Assembly (NCBI RefSeq): GCF_000559085.1
Contig: NZ_JALN02000001.1
Coordinates: forward strand, 3,410,001-3,474,000
Length of the DNA: 64,000 nucleotides
Reading direction: 5' to 3'
DNA from: Mycolicibacterium aromaticivorans JS19b1 = JCM 16368
GTDB taxonomy: Bacteria; Actinomycetota; Actinomycetes; Mycobacteriales; Mycobacteriaceae
In this document: piece after piece, positions 45,073 to 53,890 of the stretch
Position numbering within the stretch: position 1 is the first letter of the stretch
Layout: each line of letters begins with the position of its first letter
Translations under genes and position numbers: made by a program
The notes under the pieces: generated by a model
Seen by the model: the letters and a program-made list of their open reading frames with translations, nothing else
What the model was told of the DNA's origin: nothing
Database searches by the model: none

Positions 45073-45560
45073 CCGCTGAGCCAAGCTCAGATCTGCATGT
45101 GATCCGCTCGATCACCGTGCCACTCGCGCCGGCGGCGGCGTTCGATCTGTTCACGCGCCGGATGACCGAATTCTGGCCGTCGGGCCACTCGATCGGCGCA
45201 AGTCCGTTTGAAGCCGTGGTGATGGAGCCGAAGGCCGGCGGCCGCTGGTACGAGCGGAGCGCAGATGGAGTCGACTGCCCGTGGGGCCGGGTGTTGGAGT
45301 GGGACCCGCCGCACCGGGTGGTACTCGCCTGGCAGCTCAACGTCGACTGGACCTACGACCCCGGCTTCGAGACCGACGTCGCGGTCACCTTCACCGAAGT
45401 CGAGGAGGGCCGCACGAAAGTCGAACTGCGGCACGGGCATCTGGAAAGGTTTGGCGATCGCGCCGCCGAGATGCAGACAACCTTCGAATCGCCGGAAGCC
45501 TGGGACAGCATCCTCGCCGCGTACGCCGATGCGATTCAGTCGCCCCAGGCCGACCACTGA
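45069..45560 (+). CDS. SRPBCC (AHSA1-like) domain protein
   Basis: A 163-residue START-like protein: [58 protein letters not shown], and a C-terminal helix [16 protein letters not shown]. Such proteins have a hydrophobic cavity and, next to ArsR regulators, are thought to bind small ligands or act on them. ATG 45069 overlaps the ArsR stop by four bases, a very common pair. Ligand unknown. Confidence 0.88.
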   Translation: MTAEPSSDLHVIRSITVPLAPAAAFDLFTRRMTEFWPSGHSIGASPFEAVVMEPKAGGRWYERSADGVDCPWGRVLEWDPPHRVVLAWQLNVDWTYDPGFETDVAVTFTEVEEGRTKVELRHGHLERFGDRAAEMQTTFESPEAWDSILAAYADAIQSPQADH

Positions 45561-45937
45561 TCGACGTCCACCGAGATCACCGGGCCGTCCAGCGGAACGT
45601 ATTGGTACTGCGGATATTTCGCGCGCAACAGTTCATAGCCGCGTTCGCATACCGAATCGTCGTGGTGGATCGCCGCAATGCCGTCGGCCCGCACCCACCA
45701 CAGTTGCGACCAGTCGTCGTCGTAGTGGTCCACCAGGATGCTCACCCGTGGGTTGGCCTCGATGTTGGCCAGCCGCCGCAGCCGTTGAGTGGTTTTCGGC
45801 TTCCCGTCCACCGCGGTGTAGATGGTGCACTCGGCCACCGCGAACACGATGGGCACCACATGCGGGGGGCCGTCCGGCGTCACGGTGGCCAGCCTGGCCA
45901 CCGGCGCGGCAGCGAAACGGTCGGCGGATCCGGTCAC
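45536..45937 (-). CDS. PPOX-class F420-dependent oxidoreductase
   Basis: A 133-residue split-barrel protein of the TIGR03668 type: [75 protein letters not shown]. Such mycobacterial proteins bind F420 and reduce diverse substrates. GTG 45937 overlaps the hydrolase stop by four bases (GTGA). The 3' end overlaps the convergent SRPBCC gene by 25 bases. Substrate unknown. Confidence 0.86.
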   Translation of the reverse strand: MTGSADRFAAAPVARLATVTPDGPPHVVPIVFAVAECTIYTAVDGKPKTTQRLRRLANIEANPRVSILVDHYDDDWSQLWWVRADGIAAIHHDDSVCERGYELLRAKYPQYQYVPLDGPVISVDVDQWSAWGD

Positions 45938-46803
45938 GCCTGGGTGGCTGGCTGCTCGATATCGGCGCCCGCCGTGGTGGCGATGAAGTCGTCGATCAGG
46001 TCGACCACTTCCATCGGACGCTCCACCTGGGGGAAGTGTCCGACGCCGGCCAGCACCTCGAGCCGGACGTCCGGCCGTGTCTCATGCGCGGAGTACGCGT
46101 GCTCGACGGGAATGATGGCGTCCTGATCGCCCCAGATGACCATGACCGGCATTGTGGCGACGTGCAGTCGGTTCAAGGCGCTGACGGCCTGCCCGCGATA
46201 GTCGACCACCGAACGCAGCGTGCGCAGGAACGCCTGCCGCGTCTCGGCGTCGGCGAAGGAACTGTAGGCGTTCCAGATCTCCCCGCCTCGCGGCGAGCTG
46301 ATGCCGAGCTTGCTGAACAGCGACCGCACCCGCTCGCCTGCGGCGAGCACCGGCGGCGGCGCGATGATCGGCATGATCAGCTCGGCGCCGGGCGCGGAGA
46401 GCAGTCGTAATGTCCATCCGACGTCCGGGCCCAGACCGCCGCTGTTCATCAGGATCAGCCGCCGGCAGTAGTCGGGGTGCTGATAGACGAATTGCATGGC
46501 GATGCCGCCGCCCAGTGACTGCCCCACGACGGTGGCGTGTGTCACGCCGAGTTCGTCGAGCAAGTCGCGCAGAAACACCGCGAACGCACCCAGCGAGTAG
46601 TCACTGCGCGGCTTGTCGGACCGCCCGTGGCCCGGCAGGTCCGGAGCGATCACCCGGTATTTGCGCGACAGCGGGCGCATCATCTGACGCCAGGTCTGTG
46701 AGCTGCCGGCCATTCCGTGCAGCAGCAGGATGACGTCGCCCTGGCCTTCGTCGCGATAGGCCACCTGGTCACCGTGCAGGTCGAGAAACTTCAGCTCGTC
46801 CAT
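45934..46803 (-). CDS. Alpha/beta hydrolase
   Basis: A 289-residue hydrolase with the complete triad: nucleophile Ser in VVGQSLGGG, Asp in [10 protein letters not shown] and His in GVGHFPQVE; the oxyanion HGMAGSS follows the first strand. The fold and lid ([15 protein letters not shown]) resemble mycobacterial C-C bond or epoxide/ester hydrolases. ATG 46803. It is transcribed with the F420 oxidoreductase. Substrate unknown. Confidence 0.9.
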   Translation of the reverse strand: MDELKFLDLHGDQVAYRDEGQGDVILLLHGMAGSSQTWRQMMRPLSRKYRVIAPDLPGHGRSDKPRSDYSLGAFAVFLRDLLDELGVTHATVVGQSLGGGIAMQFVYQHPDYCRRLILMNSGGLGPDVGWTLRLLSAPGAELIMPIIAPPPVLAAGERVRSLFSKLGISSPRGGEIWNAYSSFADAETRQAFLRTLRSVVDYRGQAVSALNRLHVATMPVMVIWGDQDAIIPVEHAYSAHETRPDVRLEVLAGVGHFPQVERPMEVVDLIDDFIATTAGADIEQPATQA

Positions 46804-46842
46804 ACTGTTCTGTCCCCTCTATGTGGCTGCGTAAACCATTGT

Positions 46843-47991
46843 TCACCAGCCGTAGCCGCCGGGTAGGTCACCGCCGTTGGCAAACCGCTCGCGCAGCGCG
46901 CGACGGTCGAGCTTGCCGATGCCGCGGCGCGGCAACTCGTCGAGAATGTGCAGTTCACGGGGTGTGGCCGTCGGATCGAGCGATTCGGCGAGGTACTCAC
47001 GAATGTCGTCCAGGCTGGGTTCGGGGGCCCCAGTGACAAGCACCACTGCGGCCGCCACCCGCTCGCCGAGCCGGTCGTCGTCGAGGCCGAACACCGCGCA
47101 ATCGGCGATCGCCGGGTGCTGCGAGAGCACTGCTTCCACTGGTGCGGGCATCACCGTCAGCCCGCCGGTGCTGATGCCCTCGTCGACCCGGCCCAGTACA
47201 CGCAACCGGCCTTCGTCGTCCACGGTGCCCAGGTCATCGGTCCGGAACCAGCCGGCTTCGGCGAACGGATCGGGGTCCGGTGGGTTGCGATAGCCCAGCG
47301 CCAGGGTGGGCCCGCCGATCACGATGCGGCCCTCGCCCGGCTCGGCGCCATCGTCCAGCCGGATCGTCACGCCGGTCAGCGGAACGCCGTCGTATACGCA
47401 TCCACCGGCTGTCTCGCTGGAGCCATAAGTCCGCACCACCGTGATTCCGGCTGCCGCCGCACCGTCCAGAACCGGCCGTGGCGCGGGCCCGCCACCGAGC
47501 AGCACCACGTCGAGTTCGGCGAGTGCCGCGGTGGCGTCGGGGTCCAGCAGCGCCTTGGCGAGCTGAGTGGCGACCAGCGAGGTGTAGCGCCGACCCGATC
47601 CCAATTGCGCTACAGCCGTTGGCAATTGGGCGACATCGAAGCCTGCTGAGACGTCCATCTCGACCGGCACCGTGCCGGCTTGCAGGCTGCGCACCAGCAC
47701 CTGGATCCCGGCGATGTGGTGCGTCGGAAGCGCCAGCAGCCAGGTCCCCGGGCCGCCGAGGTGATCCAGGGTGGCCGATGCGCTGGCGATCAGCGCCGCA
47801 GGGGTGAGCATCGCGCCCTTGGGCGTGCCGGTGGTGCCCGATGTCGACACCACCAGCGCGACGTCGTCGTCGATCTCCTCACCGACTCGAAGGGAGCTTG
47901 TCAGCAACTCGCTTTCACGTAGGTCACCGGCCGGAATAGGCACCAGGGGCGCGTCGCGCCCGTCGAGCACACCATCCAACGCGGCCATCAC
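46843..47991 (-). CDS. menE: o-Succinylbenzoate-CoA ligase (short form)
   Basis: MenE activates o-succinylbenzoate with CoA and ATP for menaquinone synthesis. The 382 residues show the P-loop VVSTSGTTGTPKGAML at about 48-63, TYGSSETAGGCVYDG, WFRTDDLG and the C-terminal lysine in RRGIGKLDRRAL. As in M. tuberculosis Rv0542c it lacks about 80-100 N-terminal residues of the usual AMP-ligase domain. GTG 47991 or ATG 47988 are the only starts; upstream the frame has no start codon before a stop. Confidence 0.94.
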   Translation of the reverse strand: MMAALDGVLDGRDAPLVPIPAGDLRESELLTSSLRVGEEIDDDVALVVSTSGTTGTPKGAMLTPAALIASASATLDHLGGPGTWLLALPTHHIAGIQVLVRSLQAGTVPVEMDVSAGFDVAQLPTAVAQLGSGRRYTSLVATQLAKALLDPDATAALAELDVVLLGGGPAPRPVLDGAAAAGITVVRTYGSSETAGGCVYDGVPLTGVTIRLDDGAEPGEGRIVIGGPTLALGYRNPPDPDPFAEAGWFRTDDLGTVDDEGRLRVLGRVDEGISTGGLTVMPAPVEAVLSQHPAIADCAVFGLDDDRLGERVAAAVVLVTGAPEPSLDDIREYLAESLDPTATPRELHILDELPRRGIGKLDRRALRERFANGGDLPGGYGW

Positions 47992-48038
47992 TGACTGCGC
48001 CGACGGGCCGGGCGGAATGGCGAGCGCTCGCAGAGTGG

Positions 48039-48341
48039 TTATTCGACGTCCTCACTGTCTCGGGGATCGTCCAGCGGCCAGCCGTAGTTCGCCAGCCTGT
48101 CGCGGACCCGATCGATGTCCTCCGGTGTGGGCAACGCATCGGTGATCTCGGTGATCAGTACCCCGATGTCGATGTGGTCGAACGCACCGCGCTCGAGCAG
48201 TGCGTTGGCCACCGCGATTACTTCGTCGTCGCCCAACCGCCGCCGCAGCAGGGCGAAAAGCGGCACCTGGTCGGGGTGCGGAACTCCGTCGGGGTAACCG
48301 GCTTTGATCCAGGCCACGATCTTGGTGATGAAGTTGGTCAC
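48039..48341 (-). CDS. DUF3349 protein (Rv0543c-like)
   Basis: A 100-residue helical protein of DUF3349: IVAWIKAGYPDGVPHPDQVPLFALLRRRLGDDEVIAVANALL... and C-terminal RVRDRLANYGWPLDD. Structures are known for the family but function is not. It lies upstream of menE, 47 bases from that start. A paralogue at 50146-50457 stands on the other side of pitA with the same YPxGVPxxDxxPLxALLxR and GWPL landmarks. Confidence 0.88.
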   Translation of the reverse strand: MTNFITKIVAWIKAGYPDGVPHPDQVPLFALLRRRLGDDEVIAVANALLERGAFDHIDIGVLITEITDALPTPEDIDRVRDRLANYGWPLDDPRDSEDVE

Positions 48342-48470
48342 CGCAGCATCTCCCTGGCTGGGGCGTCTGATCGACGCCCAATGGACTCACGAATCTTAAT
48401 CCGCGCGGGCAGGCCGCGGCATCGGAGTACCCGGGATGCTCGGGCGCAGACCAACCAAGGACGGCCGAAA

Positions 48471-48488
48471 GGTTAACGAACGATGAAC
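48471..48488 (-). promoter_or_regulatory. Possible direct-repeat regulator site upstream of pitA
   Basis: On the minus strand GTTCAT and GTTAAC recur 11 bases apart, resembling the paired GTTCA half-sites of RegX3/PhoB-type phosphate regulators. It lies about 85 bases before the pitA start in a 230-base gap that holds no other recognised element. Confidence 0.25.
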
Positions 48489-48571
48489 AGCTGCGGGACG
48501 TTCGCAAATGCGCAGTTCGAGGACTTTTGGCCGCTGGTCAAAGGGTGCCCTCACCCACCACAATCTGAGTT

Positions 48572-49825
48572 ATGAGCGCGGAGATGATCATCCTGGTGCT
48601 GTTGATCGGCACAGCACTGGCTTTTGACTTCACCAACGGATTCCACGACACCGGCAACGCGATGGCGACCTCGATCGCCACCGGCGCACTCAAGCCCAAG
48701 GTGGCGGTGTTGCTGTCCGGTGTCCTCAATCTGGTCGGCGCCTTCCTCTCCGTCGAGGTGGCCGTGACCGTGACGACGTCGGTCCTGAAGGTCCAGGACG
48801 GCAAGACCGGACATCTGCTACCCGGCATCTCGTCCTCGATGGGGCTGACGATCATCTTCGCCGGCCTGATCGGCGGGATCCTCTGGAACCTGCTGACCTG
48901 GCTGTTCGGCATCCCGTCCAGCTCGTCGCATGCGCTCTTCGGCGGATTGATCGGGTCGGGTCTGGCCGCGCTGGGCTCTGCCGGTGTGAACTGGTCCGGC
49001 GTGACCCAGAAGGTCTTGCTTCCCGCGGTGGCCTCTCCGATCATCGCCGGACTGGTGGCCGGCTGCGGTACGTGGCTCGTCTACCGCATCACCCGGAAGG
49101 TCCTCGCGAGTCGGCGGGAAACGGGCTTCCGGTGGGGCCAGATCGCGACCGCGTCCCTGGTCTCCTTGGCACACGGCACCAATGACGCGCAGAAGACCAT
49201 GGGCGTCATCGCCCTGGCGCTCATCACCACCGGTCACCTGACGGGCGATGTCAAGAAGGACGGCCTGCCGATCTGGATCATCTTCAGCTGCGCGCTGGCG
49301 ATCGGGCTGGGCACCTACATCGGCGGCTGGCGGGTCATCCGCACGCTGGGCAAGGGCTTGGTCGAGATCGAGTCGCCGCAGGGCCTGGCTGCCGAAGCCT
49401 CCTCTGCCGCAGTCATTCTCACCTCCAGCGCCGCCGGAATGGCGCTGTCCACCACGCACGTCGCCACCGGCTCGATCCTCGGCAGCGGCGTCGGCAAGCC
49501 GGGAGCCGAGGTGCGCTGGGCGGTGGCCGGTCGCATGGTGGTGGCCTGGCTGGTCACGCTGCCCGCTGCGGGTCTGGTCGGAGCCCTGTCCTACTGGCTG
49601 TCCTACCTCGTCAAGGACATCAGCGGCTCGCAGCTGATGGGTGACGGTCTGATCTTCCTGATCCTGGTGGGTCTGTCCGGTTACATCTGGTGGCGTGCCC
49701 AGCAGCAGAAGGTCGACCACAGCAACGTCAACGCCGATTGGGATTCGTCCACCAATTCCGTGGTGCCCGCCGAGGTCCGGGCAGCCAAGGCTGCCAAGCC
49801 GGCTGAGCCCACGGCCACGGTCTGA
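48572..49825 (+). CDS. pitA: Low-affinity inorganic phosphate transporter PitA
   Basis: A 417-residue PiT-family transporter importing phosphate, probably as a metal complex with protons. The two internal signature repeats are visible: DFTNGFHDTGNAMATSIATGAL at about 13-34 and LAHGTNDAQKTMGVIALAL near 200-218. About ten helices are present; the cytoplasmic loop around 176-195 is short. ATG 48572. In M. tuberculosis pitA (Rv0545c) is on the menE strand; here it is on the opposite strand. Confidence 0.95.
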   Translation: MSAEMIILVLLIGTALAFDFTNGFHDTGNAMATSIATGALKPKVAVLLSGVLNLVGAFLSVEVAVTVTTSVLKVQDGKTGHLLPGISSSMGLTIIFAGLIGGILWNLLTWLFGIPSSSSHALFGGLIGSGLAALGSAGVNWSGVTQKVLLPAVASPIIAGLVAGCGTWLVYRITRKVLASRRETGFRWGQIATASLVSLAHGTNDAQKTMGVIALALITTGHLTGDVKKDGLPIWIIFSCALAIGLGTYIGGWRVIRTLGKGLVEIESPQGLAAEASSAAVILTSSAAGMALSTTHVATGSILGSGVGKPGAEVRWAVAGRMVVAWLVTLPAAGLVGALSYWLSYLVKDISGSQLMGDGLIFLILVGLSGYIWWRAQQQKVDHSNVNADWDSSTNSVVPAEVRAAKAAKPAEPTATV

Positions 49826-49856
49826 CCCGCGTCAACACCACTTAAGGACAGGTTCA

Positions 49857-50138
49857 ATGACTTTCTTCGCGGCGATCTTCAAAGTGCTCATCGTGGGGCT
49901 GATCCTCGGTGCCGGCTTACCGGCGATCTTCGCAGGGGGGATGCTCGCGTACTCGTTCGGCGCCGGCGGCGAGGAAGCCGACCATGTGATCCACAAGCCG
50001 AACCCGGCGCTGAAGTACCTGGGGATCGTGCTGTTCCTCTTCGTCGGCCTGGTGATCGTGACGGCGGTCGCCTGGATCACCCGGGCTACGGTCATCCACC
50101 ACTTCGGGATCGACCTCTTCCCGATGCTCAAGAAGTGA
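49857..50138 (+). CDS. Small membrane protein following pitA (Rv0544c-like)
   Basis: A 93-residue protein with two helices (VLIVGLILGAGLPAIFAGGMLAYSFG and LGIVLFLFVGLVIVTAVAW) joined by a polar loop (EEADHVIHKPNPALK). GGACAGG about ten bases upstream supports ATG 49857. It keeps its order after pitA as in M. tuberculosis, so the whole pitA module moved together. It may be an accessory subunit of PitA; no motif proves this. Confidence 0.8.
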   Translation: MTFFAAIFKVLIVGLILGAGLPAIFAGGMLAYSFGAGGEEADHVIHKPNPALKYLGIVLFLFVGLVIVTAVAWITRATVIHHFGIDLFPMLKK

Positions 50139-50145
50139 TGTCGCG

Positions 50146-50457
50146 ATGACTCTGGATCAGCAGCCCCCAGCGTTTCTCGACAGCGTTCTCGGCTGGTTGC
50201 ACAAGGGATATCCGGAAGGCGTTCCGCCCAAGGACTATTACCCGCTTCTAGCCCTGCTCAAGAGGTCCCTGGCCGAGGATGAGGTTGTGCAGGCCGCCCA
50301 ATCGATCCTGCGCGCAACGGATTTCGATACGCCGGTCAGTGAAGACCAGATCCGCGAAGCGGTCCGCGAGGTCATCGAGAAGGAACCCAATCCCGAAGAG
50401 CTGAATCAGGTCGCCGCACGGCTGGCCTCGGTCGGCTGGCCGCTCGAAACGCACTAG
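50146..50457 (+). CDS. DUF3349 protein, second copy
   Basis: A 103-residue paralogue of the DUF3349 gene at 48039-48341: FLDSVLGWLHKGYPEGVPPKDYYPLLALLKRSLAEDEVVQAAQSIL and LNQVAARLASVGWPLETH. It begins seven bases after the small membrane protein and should be in the pitA transcript. The two copies are on opposite strands with pitA between. The 3' end overlaps the VOC gene by four bases. Confidence 0.85.
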   Translation: MTLDQQPPAFLDSVLGWLHKGYPEGVPPKDYYPLLALLKRSLAEDEVVQAAQSILRATDFDTPVSEDQIREAVREVIEKEPNPEELNQVAARLASVGWPLETH

Positions 50458-50840
50458 CCTCGGCTGTCGCGCCGCAGCGGGTGGTCCTCGGGGATCTGCA
50501 CGAAGATCAAGGTGATCCCGTCCGGGTCGTTGACGTGCATCTCGTGTAGGCCCCACGGTTCACGCCGGGCTTCGCGGGCGATCTCGACACCGCGGGACGT
50601 CAACTCCTGCTGAGTGGCGTAGAGGTCGCGCACCTGCAGCCACAACGAGGCGTGGAACGGGCCCTCCGCGTTCGCGGGGGCGCCATGGCCGGCGAGTTCG
50701 ATCAGCGACTGCCCGGCATAGAACACTGTCCCGCCGCCGTATTCGCGCGCGATGGCCAGTCCGAGTGCGTCGCGGTAGAAGTCCAGTGAGCGTTCGTAAT
50801 TCGCCGGCCGAAGCAGCATCCGGCTCGCAAGGATCTCCAT
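50454..50840 (-). CDS. Glyoxalase/VOC-superfamily protein (Rv0546c-like)
   Basis: A 128-residue protein with paired beta-alpha-beta-beta-beta modules: ILASRMLLRPANYERSLDFYRDALGLAIAREYGGG and FHASLWLQVRDLYATQQELTSRGVEIAREARREPWGLHEMHVNDPDGITLIFVQIP. Metal ligands could be His and Glu in this set, but several positions differ from lactoylglutathione lyase, so the activity is open. ATG 50840 lies 15 bases after the SDR stop. Confidence 0.87.
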   Translation of the reverse strand: MEILASRMLLRPANYERSLDFYRDALGLAIAREYGGGTVFYAGQSLIELAGHGAPANAEGPFHASLWLQVRDLYATQQELTSRGVEIAREARREPWGLHEMHVNDPDGITLIFVQIPEDHPLRRDSRG

Positions 50841-50855
50841 TCCGTCGTGTCTACC

Positions 50856-51701
50856 TCAGTTGGGCTGCAGGCGCTGACGCTTCATCGCCCGGTTCATCGC
50901 GCCGGGTGCGACGACGTCGAGCGCACGGGCGGTGACGGCCATGCGCGGCGCGATCCGCACCGGGCGGTGCCGCGCCGCCTCGATCATCCATTGGCCGGCC
51001 TCGTCCGGAGTCAGCGCGGGCAGCCCGTCGTATTCCTTGGTCGGGGCGATCATCGGGGTGGCCACCAGCGGGTAGTAGAGCGTCGTGGAATGCACGCCCT
51101 GGCCGGACCATTCGGTTTCGATGACGCGGCTGACCGCGCTGAGCGCGGACTTCGACGCGTTGTACACCCCGAACAGGGGAGACGCTTCGCTGAAGACGCC
51201 CCAGGTGGCGACGTTGATGATGTGCCCGTCGCCGCGCTCCAACATGGCCGGCGCCAGCCCGCGGATGAGGCGCAGCGGCGAGAAGTAGTTCAGCCGCATG
51301 GTGCGCTCGACGTCATGCCAGCGGTCCAGCGATTCGGCCAACGGCCTGCGGATCGAGCGGCCCGCGTTGTTGACCAGGATGTCTACCGCGCCGACCTGCT
51401 GTGCCAGCGCGTCCACGGCGTCGAGGTCGGACAGGTCGCACGAGATCGCGGTCGCGGCCCCGCCGGCGTCGGTGATGCGGTCGACGACCGCGGCGAGCAG
51501 GTCTTCGCGGCGGGCAACCACAATGACCTCGCACCCTTCGGCGGCGAATTGTTCGGCGCCGGCGGCACCGATGCCCGAGGAGGCGCCGGTGATCAGCACC
51601 CGCTTGCCGCGCAGGTCGACAGTGATGCCGGTCGGCAGGCTCAGTGGTGGGCGCATACCGGTCAGCGCGATGGCCTCGGTGATTCTGCGCAGTGGATTCA
51701 C
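50856..51701 (-). CDS. Short-chain dehydrogenase/reductase (Rv0547c-like)
   Basis: A 281-residue SDR. NAD(P)-binding TGASSGIGAAGAEQFA starts at about residue 38, NNAG at 110-113 and the active-site YNASKSALSAVS follows the Ser-bearing strand. The C-terminal helix (MAVTARALDVVAPGAMNRAMKRQ) is typical of mycobacterial lipid-active SDRs. Co-directional with the VOC gene. Substrate unknown. Confidence 0.9.
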   Translation of the reverse strand: MNPLRRITEAIALTGMRPPLSLPTGITVDLRGKRVLITGASSGIGAAGAEQFAAEGCEVIVVARREDLLAAVVDRITDAGGAATAISCDLSDLDAVDALAQQVGAVDILVNNAGRSIRRPLAESLDRWHDVERTMRLNYFSPLRLIRGLAPAMLERGDGHIINVATWGVFSEASPLFGVYNASKSALSAVSRVIETEWSGQGVHSTTLYYPLVATPMIAPTKEYDGLPALTPDEAGQWMIEAARHRPVRIAPRMAVTARALDVVAPGAMNRAMKRQRLQPN

Positions 51702-51780
51702 GGCTGCTGAGTCTATGTGGTCTATGTGCGGCAGATCGGGTGCGGTTTCCGGTGGTCTGCCGCGGTTATCGCGCCGAACT

Positions 51781-52836
51781 TCAGGCCGCGATCGCCGCGC
51801 TCGACGCCTGGGCCAGCACCGCGGATGTGGTCTCGAAGTCGTCCGCCGCCCATGCCTTGATGAAGACCTTCAGCGGCACCGCCATCCCGGCGCCGTTCGA
51901 GACGCCACTGTCATTGATGTAGACGGTCCGGGTGGTGGCGTTGTACCCGATGATCGAGACCTCGTGATCTGCTTGTTCGGCGATGGCTTCGGGGGTCGCG
52001 TTGCTCTTGAGTGCGGTGTAGATCGTGTCGCCGTCCACGCCGACCATCACGGCCTCGCCGGCCTTGAGGGCTGCTTCGACGTTGCGAAGCGCGGTGGCCC
52101 CCTGGCTCCTGTTGTAGCGCGTGGTGGTCGAGTCGACCCCGTAGTACTGCTTCATCAGTGCCTCGGCATCACCGATCGCGACGCGATCCTGGGTGTTCAA
52201 ACCCAGGTACATCTTCCTGCTGGGGTTGACGACGCTCTGGGTGCTGGTCGCTTGGTCGGCGATCTGCTGTTCGGTCGGCATGGTCCCGGTGAGCTGCCCG
52301 ACCACCGAGGCGCTCGCCATCAGAACGCAGTTCTGGGCGTTCTGCTCGGCCCAGTACTTGGCGTTGTCCAGGTTGCCGTAGAACTTCGGCTTGGCCGGCG
52401 TGACACCGAGCGCGCGGCTCAGACCCGCGACATCGCGCTTGACCTCGGTCTCGACGCGCTGCTCCAGGGCGACAAGATCTCGACGGGCGTTCTGCACGGC
52501 GCCCTCGACTGTGTTCTGCACTTCGACGGGGGTGGGCAGGTGCGGCGCCGCGGGAGTGGACTTGGCGGTGGCCAACGTCATCGAAGCGCTCGTCGGTACC
52601 GTGCTGATCGATGAGGTCTGTTGTGCAGCAGCAGTTTTGGGAGTGTTCAGCACGGTGACGTGGCTGCGCCCCGGCGACGCGGGATGCGACGAGTTGGCAG
52701 AGCCGGCCGCGGAGTGGCCGGTACCGCCGGGGGACGCCGACGCGACAGCGCCGCCGCACCCCATCGCGATCAGGAATCCGACGCCGACGCCGAACGCGAG
52801 CGTCCCGAGCTGTCCGACCACACGTGCTGCCGCCAT
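51781..52836 (-). CDS. Secreted peptidase C39-like protein
   Basis: A 351-residue exported protein from ATG 52836 (AGGGGGCG just upstream; GTG 52857 is an alternative). The signal helix (QLGTLAFGVGVGFLIAMGCGGAVASA) is followed by about 100 disordered Ser/Ala/Pro residues, a helical linker and a papain-like C39 domain with Cys in AQNCVLMASASVVGQLTG, His in ADHEVSIIGY and Asp in YINDSGVSNG. It may cleave a peptide outside the cell, but no bacteriocin-type transporter is near. Confidence 0.82.
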   Translation of the reverse strand: MAAARVVGQLGTLAFGVGVGFLIAMGCGGAVASASPGGTGHSAAGSANSSHPASPGRSHVTVLNTPKTAAAQQTSSISTVPTSASMTLATAKSTPAAPHLPTPVEVQNTVEGAVQNARRDLVALEQRVETEVKRDVAGLSRALGVTPAKPKFYGNLDNAKYWAEQNAQNCVLMASASVVGQLTGTMPTEQQIADQATSTQSVVNPSRKMYLGLNTQDRVAIGDAEALMKQYYGVDSTTTRYNRSQGATALRNVEAALKAGEAVMVGVDGDTIYTALKSNATPEAIAEQADHEVSIIGYNATTRTVYINDSGVSNGAGMAVPLKVFIKAWAADDFETTSAVLAQASSAAIAA

Positions 52837-52987
52837 AACGCCCCCTTGACCCGGCACGCCAGCGCGCGCAACTCAGGTGATGGTAGCTAGGCGCGGCGCG
52901 TTCGCGTGAGAAACGCGCTGTGGTTTTTCTGGATAGTCGCGTTCGGAATCATTTGCTCTGAGGCGAACCCGGCGCCAATTGGATTCC

Positions 52988-53890
52988 CTAGAAGTAGCGG
53001 GGGAACGGAGTCCAATCGGGATCGCGCTTTTCCAGGAACGCATCCCGGCCCTCGACGGCCTCGTCGGTCATGTAGGCCAGCCGGGTGGCTTCTCCGGCGA
53101 ACAGTTGCTGGCCCACCAATCCGTCGTCGAGCAGGTTGAAGGCGAACTTCAGCATGCGTTGGGCCTGTGGCGATTTGCCGTTGATCTCCTTGGCCCACTG
53201 CACGCCCACGTTCTCCAGCTCGGCGTGGTCGACCACCTCGTTGACAGCGCCCATGTTATGCATCTGCTCGGCGGTGTAGGGCCGGCCGAGGAAGAAGATC
53301 TCCCGGGCGAACTTCTGGCCGACCTGCCGTGCCAGATAAGCGCTGCCGTACCCGCCGTCGAAGCTGCCGACGTCGGCGTCGGTCTGCTTGAACCGGGCGT
53401 GCTCGCGGCTGGCCAACGTCAGATCGCACACCACGTGCAAGCTGTGGCCACCGCCGGCCGCCCAGCCGTTGACCAAGCAGATGACCACCTTCGGCATGAA
53501 CCGGATCAGCCGCTGGACCTCCAGGATGTGTAGTCGTCCCGCACGCGCCGGATCGACGGACTCGGCGGTTTCTCCTTCGGCGTACTGGTATCCGCTTCGG
53601 CCCCGGATGCGTTGGTCGCCGCCCGAGCAGAACGCCCAGCCGCCGTCCTTGGCTGACGGCCCGTTGCCTGTCAGCAGCACCACGCCGACGTCCGGCGACA
53701 TCCGGGCATGGTCGAGCGCGCGGTACAGCTCGTCGACGGTGTGCGGCCGAAATGCGTTGCGAACGTCGGGGCGGTCGAACGCCACCCGCACCGTGCCGTC
53801 GGAGACGTGGCGGTGGTAAGTGATATCGGTGAGGTCCTCGAAGCCGTCGATGGCTCGCCACTGTGACGGGTCAAAAGGATTGTCAGTCAA
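52988..53890 (-). CDS. menB: 1,4-dihydroxy-2-naphthoyl-CoA synthase
   Basis: MenB cyclises o-succinylbenzoyl-CoA in menaquinone synthesis. 300 residues from TTG 53890 show crotonase features: FRPHTVDELYRALDHARMSPDVGVVLLTGNG, the oxyanion GGDQRIRGRSGYQ, VNGWAAGGGHSLHVVCDLTLAS and TDADVGSFDGGYGSAYLAR with the catalytic Asp. The C-terminus PDWTPFPRYF is invariant. The TTG overlaps the stop of the upstream nitroreductase gene (TTGA); no ATG or GTG fits. Confidence 0.96.
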   Translation of the reverse strand: MTDNPFDPSQWRAIDGFEDLTDITYHRHVSDGTVRVAFDRPDVRNAFRPHTVDELYRALDHARMSPDVGVVLLTGNGPSAKDGGWAFCSGGDQRIRGRSGYQYAEGETAESVDPARAGRLHILEVQRLIRFMPKVVICLVNGWAAGGGHSLHVVCDLTLASREHARFKQTDADVGSFDGGYGSAYLARQVGQKFAREIFFLGRPYTAEQMHNMGAVNEVVDHAELENVGVQWAKEINGKSPQAQRMLKFAFNLLDDGLVGQQLFAGEATRLAYMTDEAVEGRDAFLEKRDPDWTPFPRYF

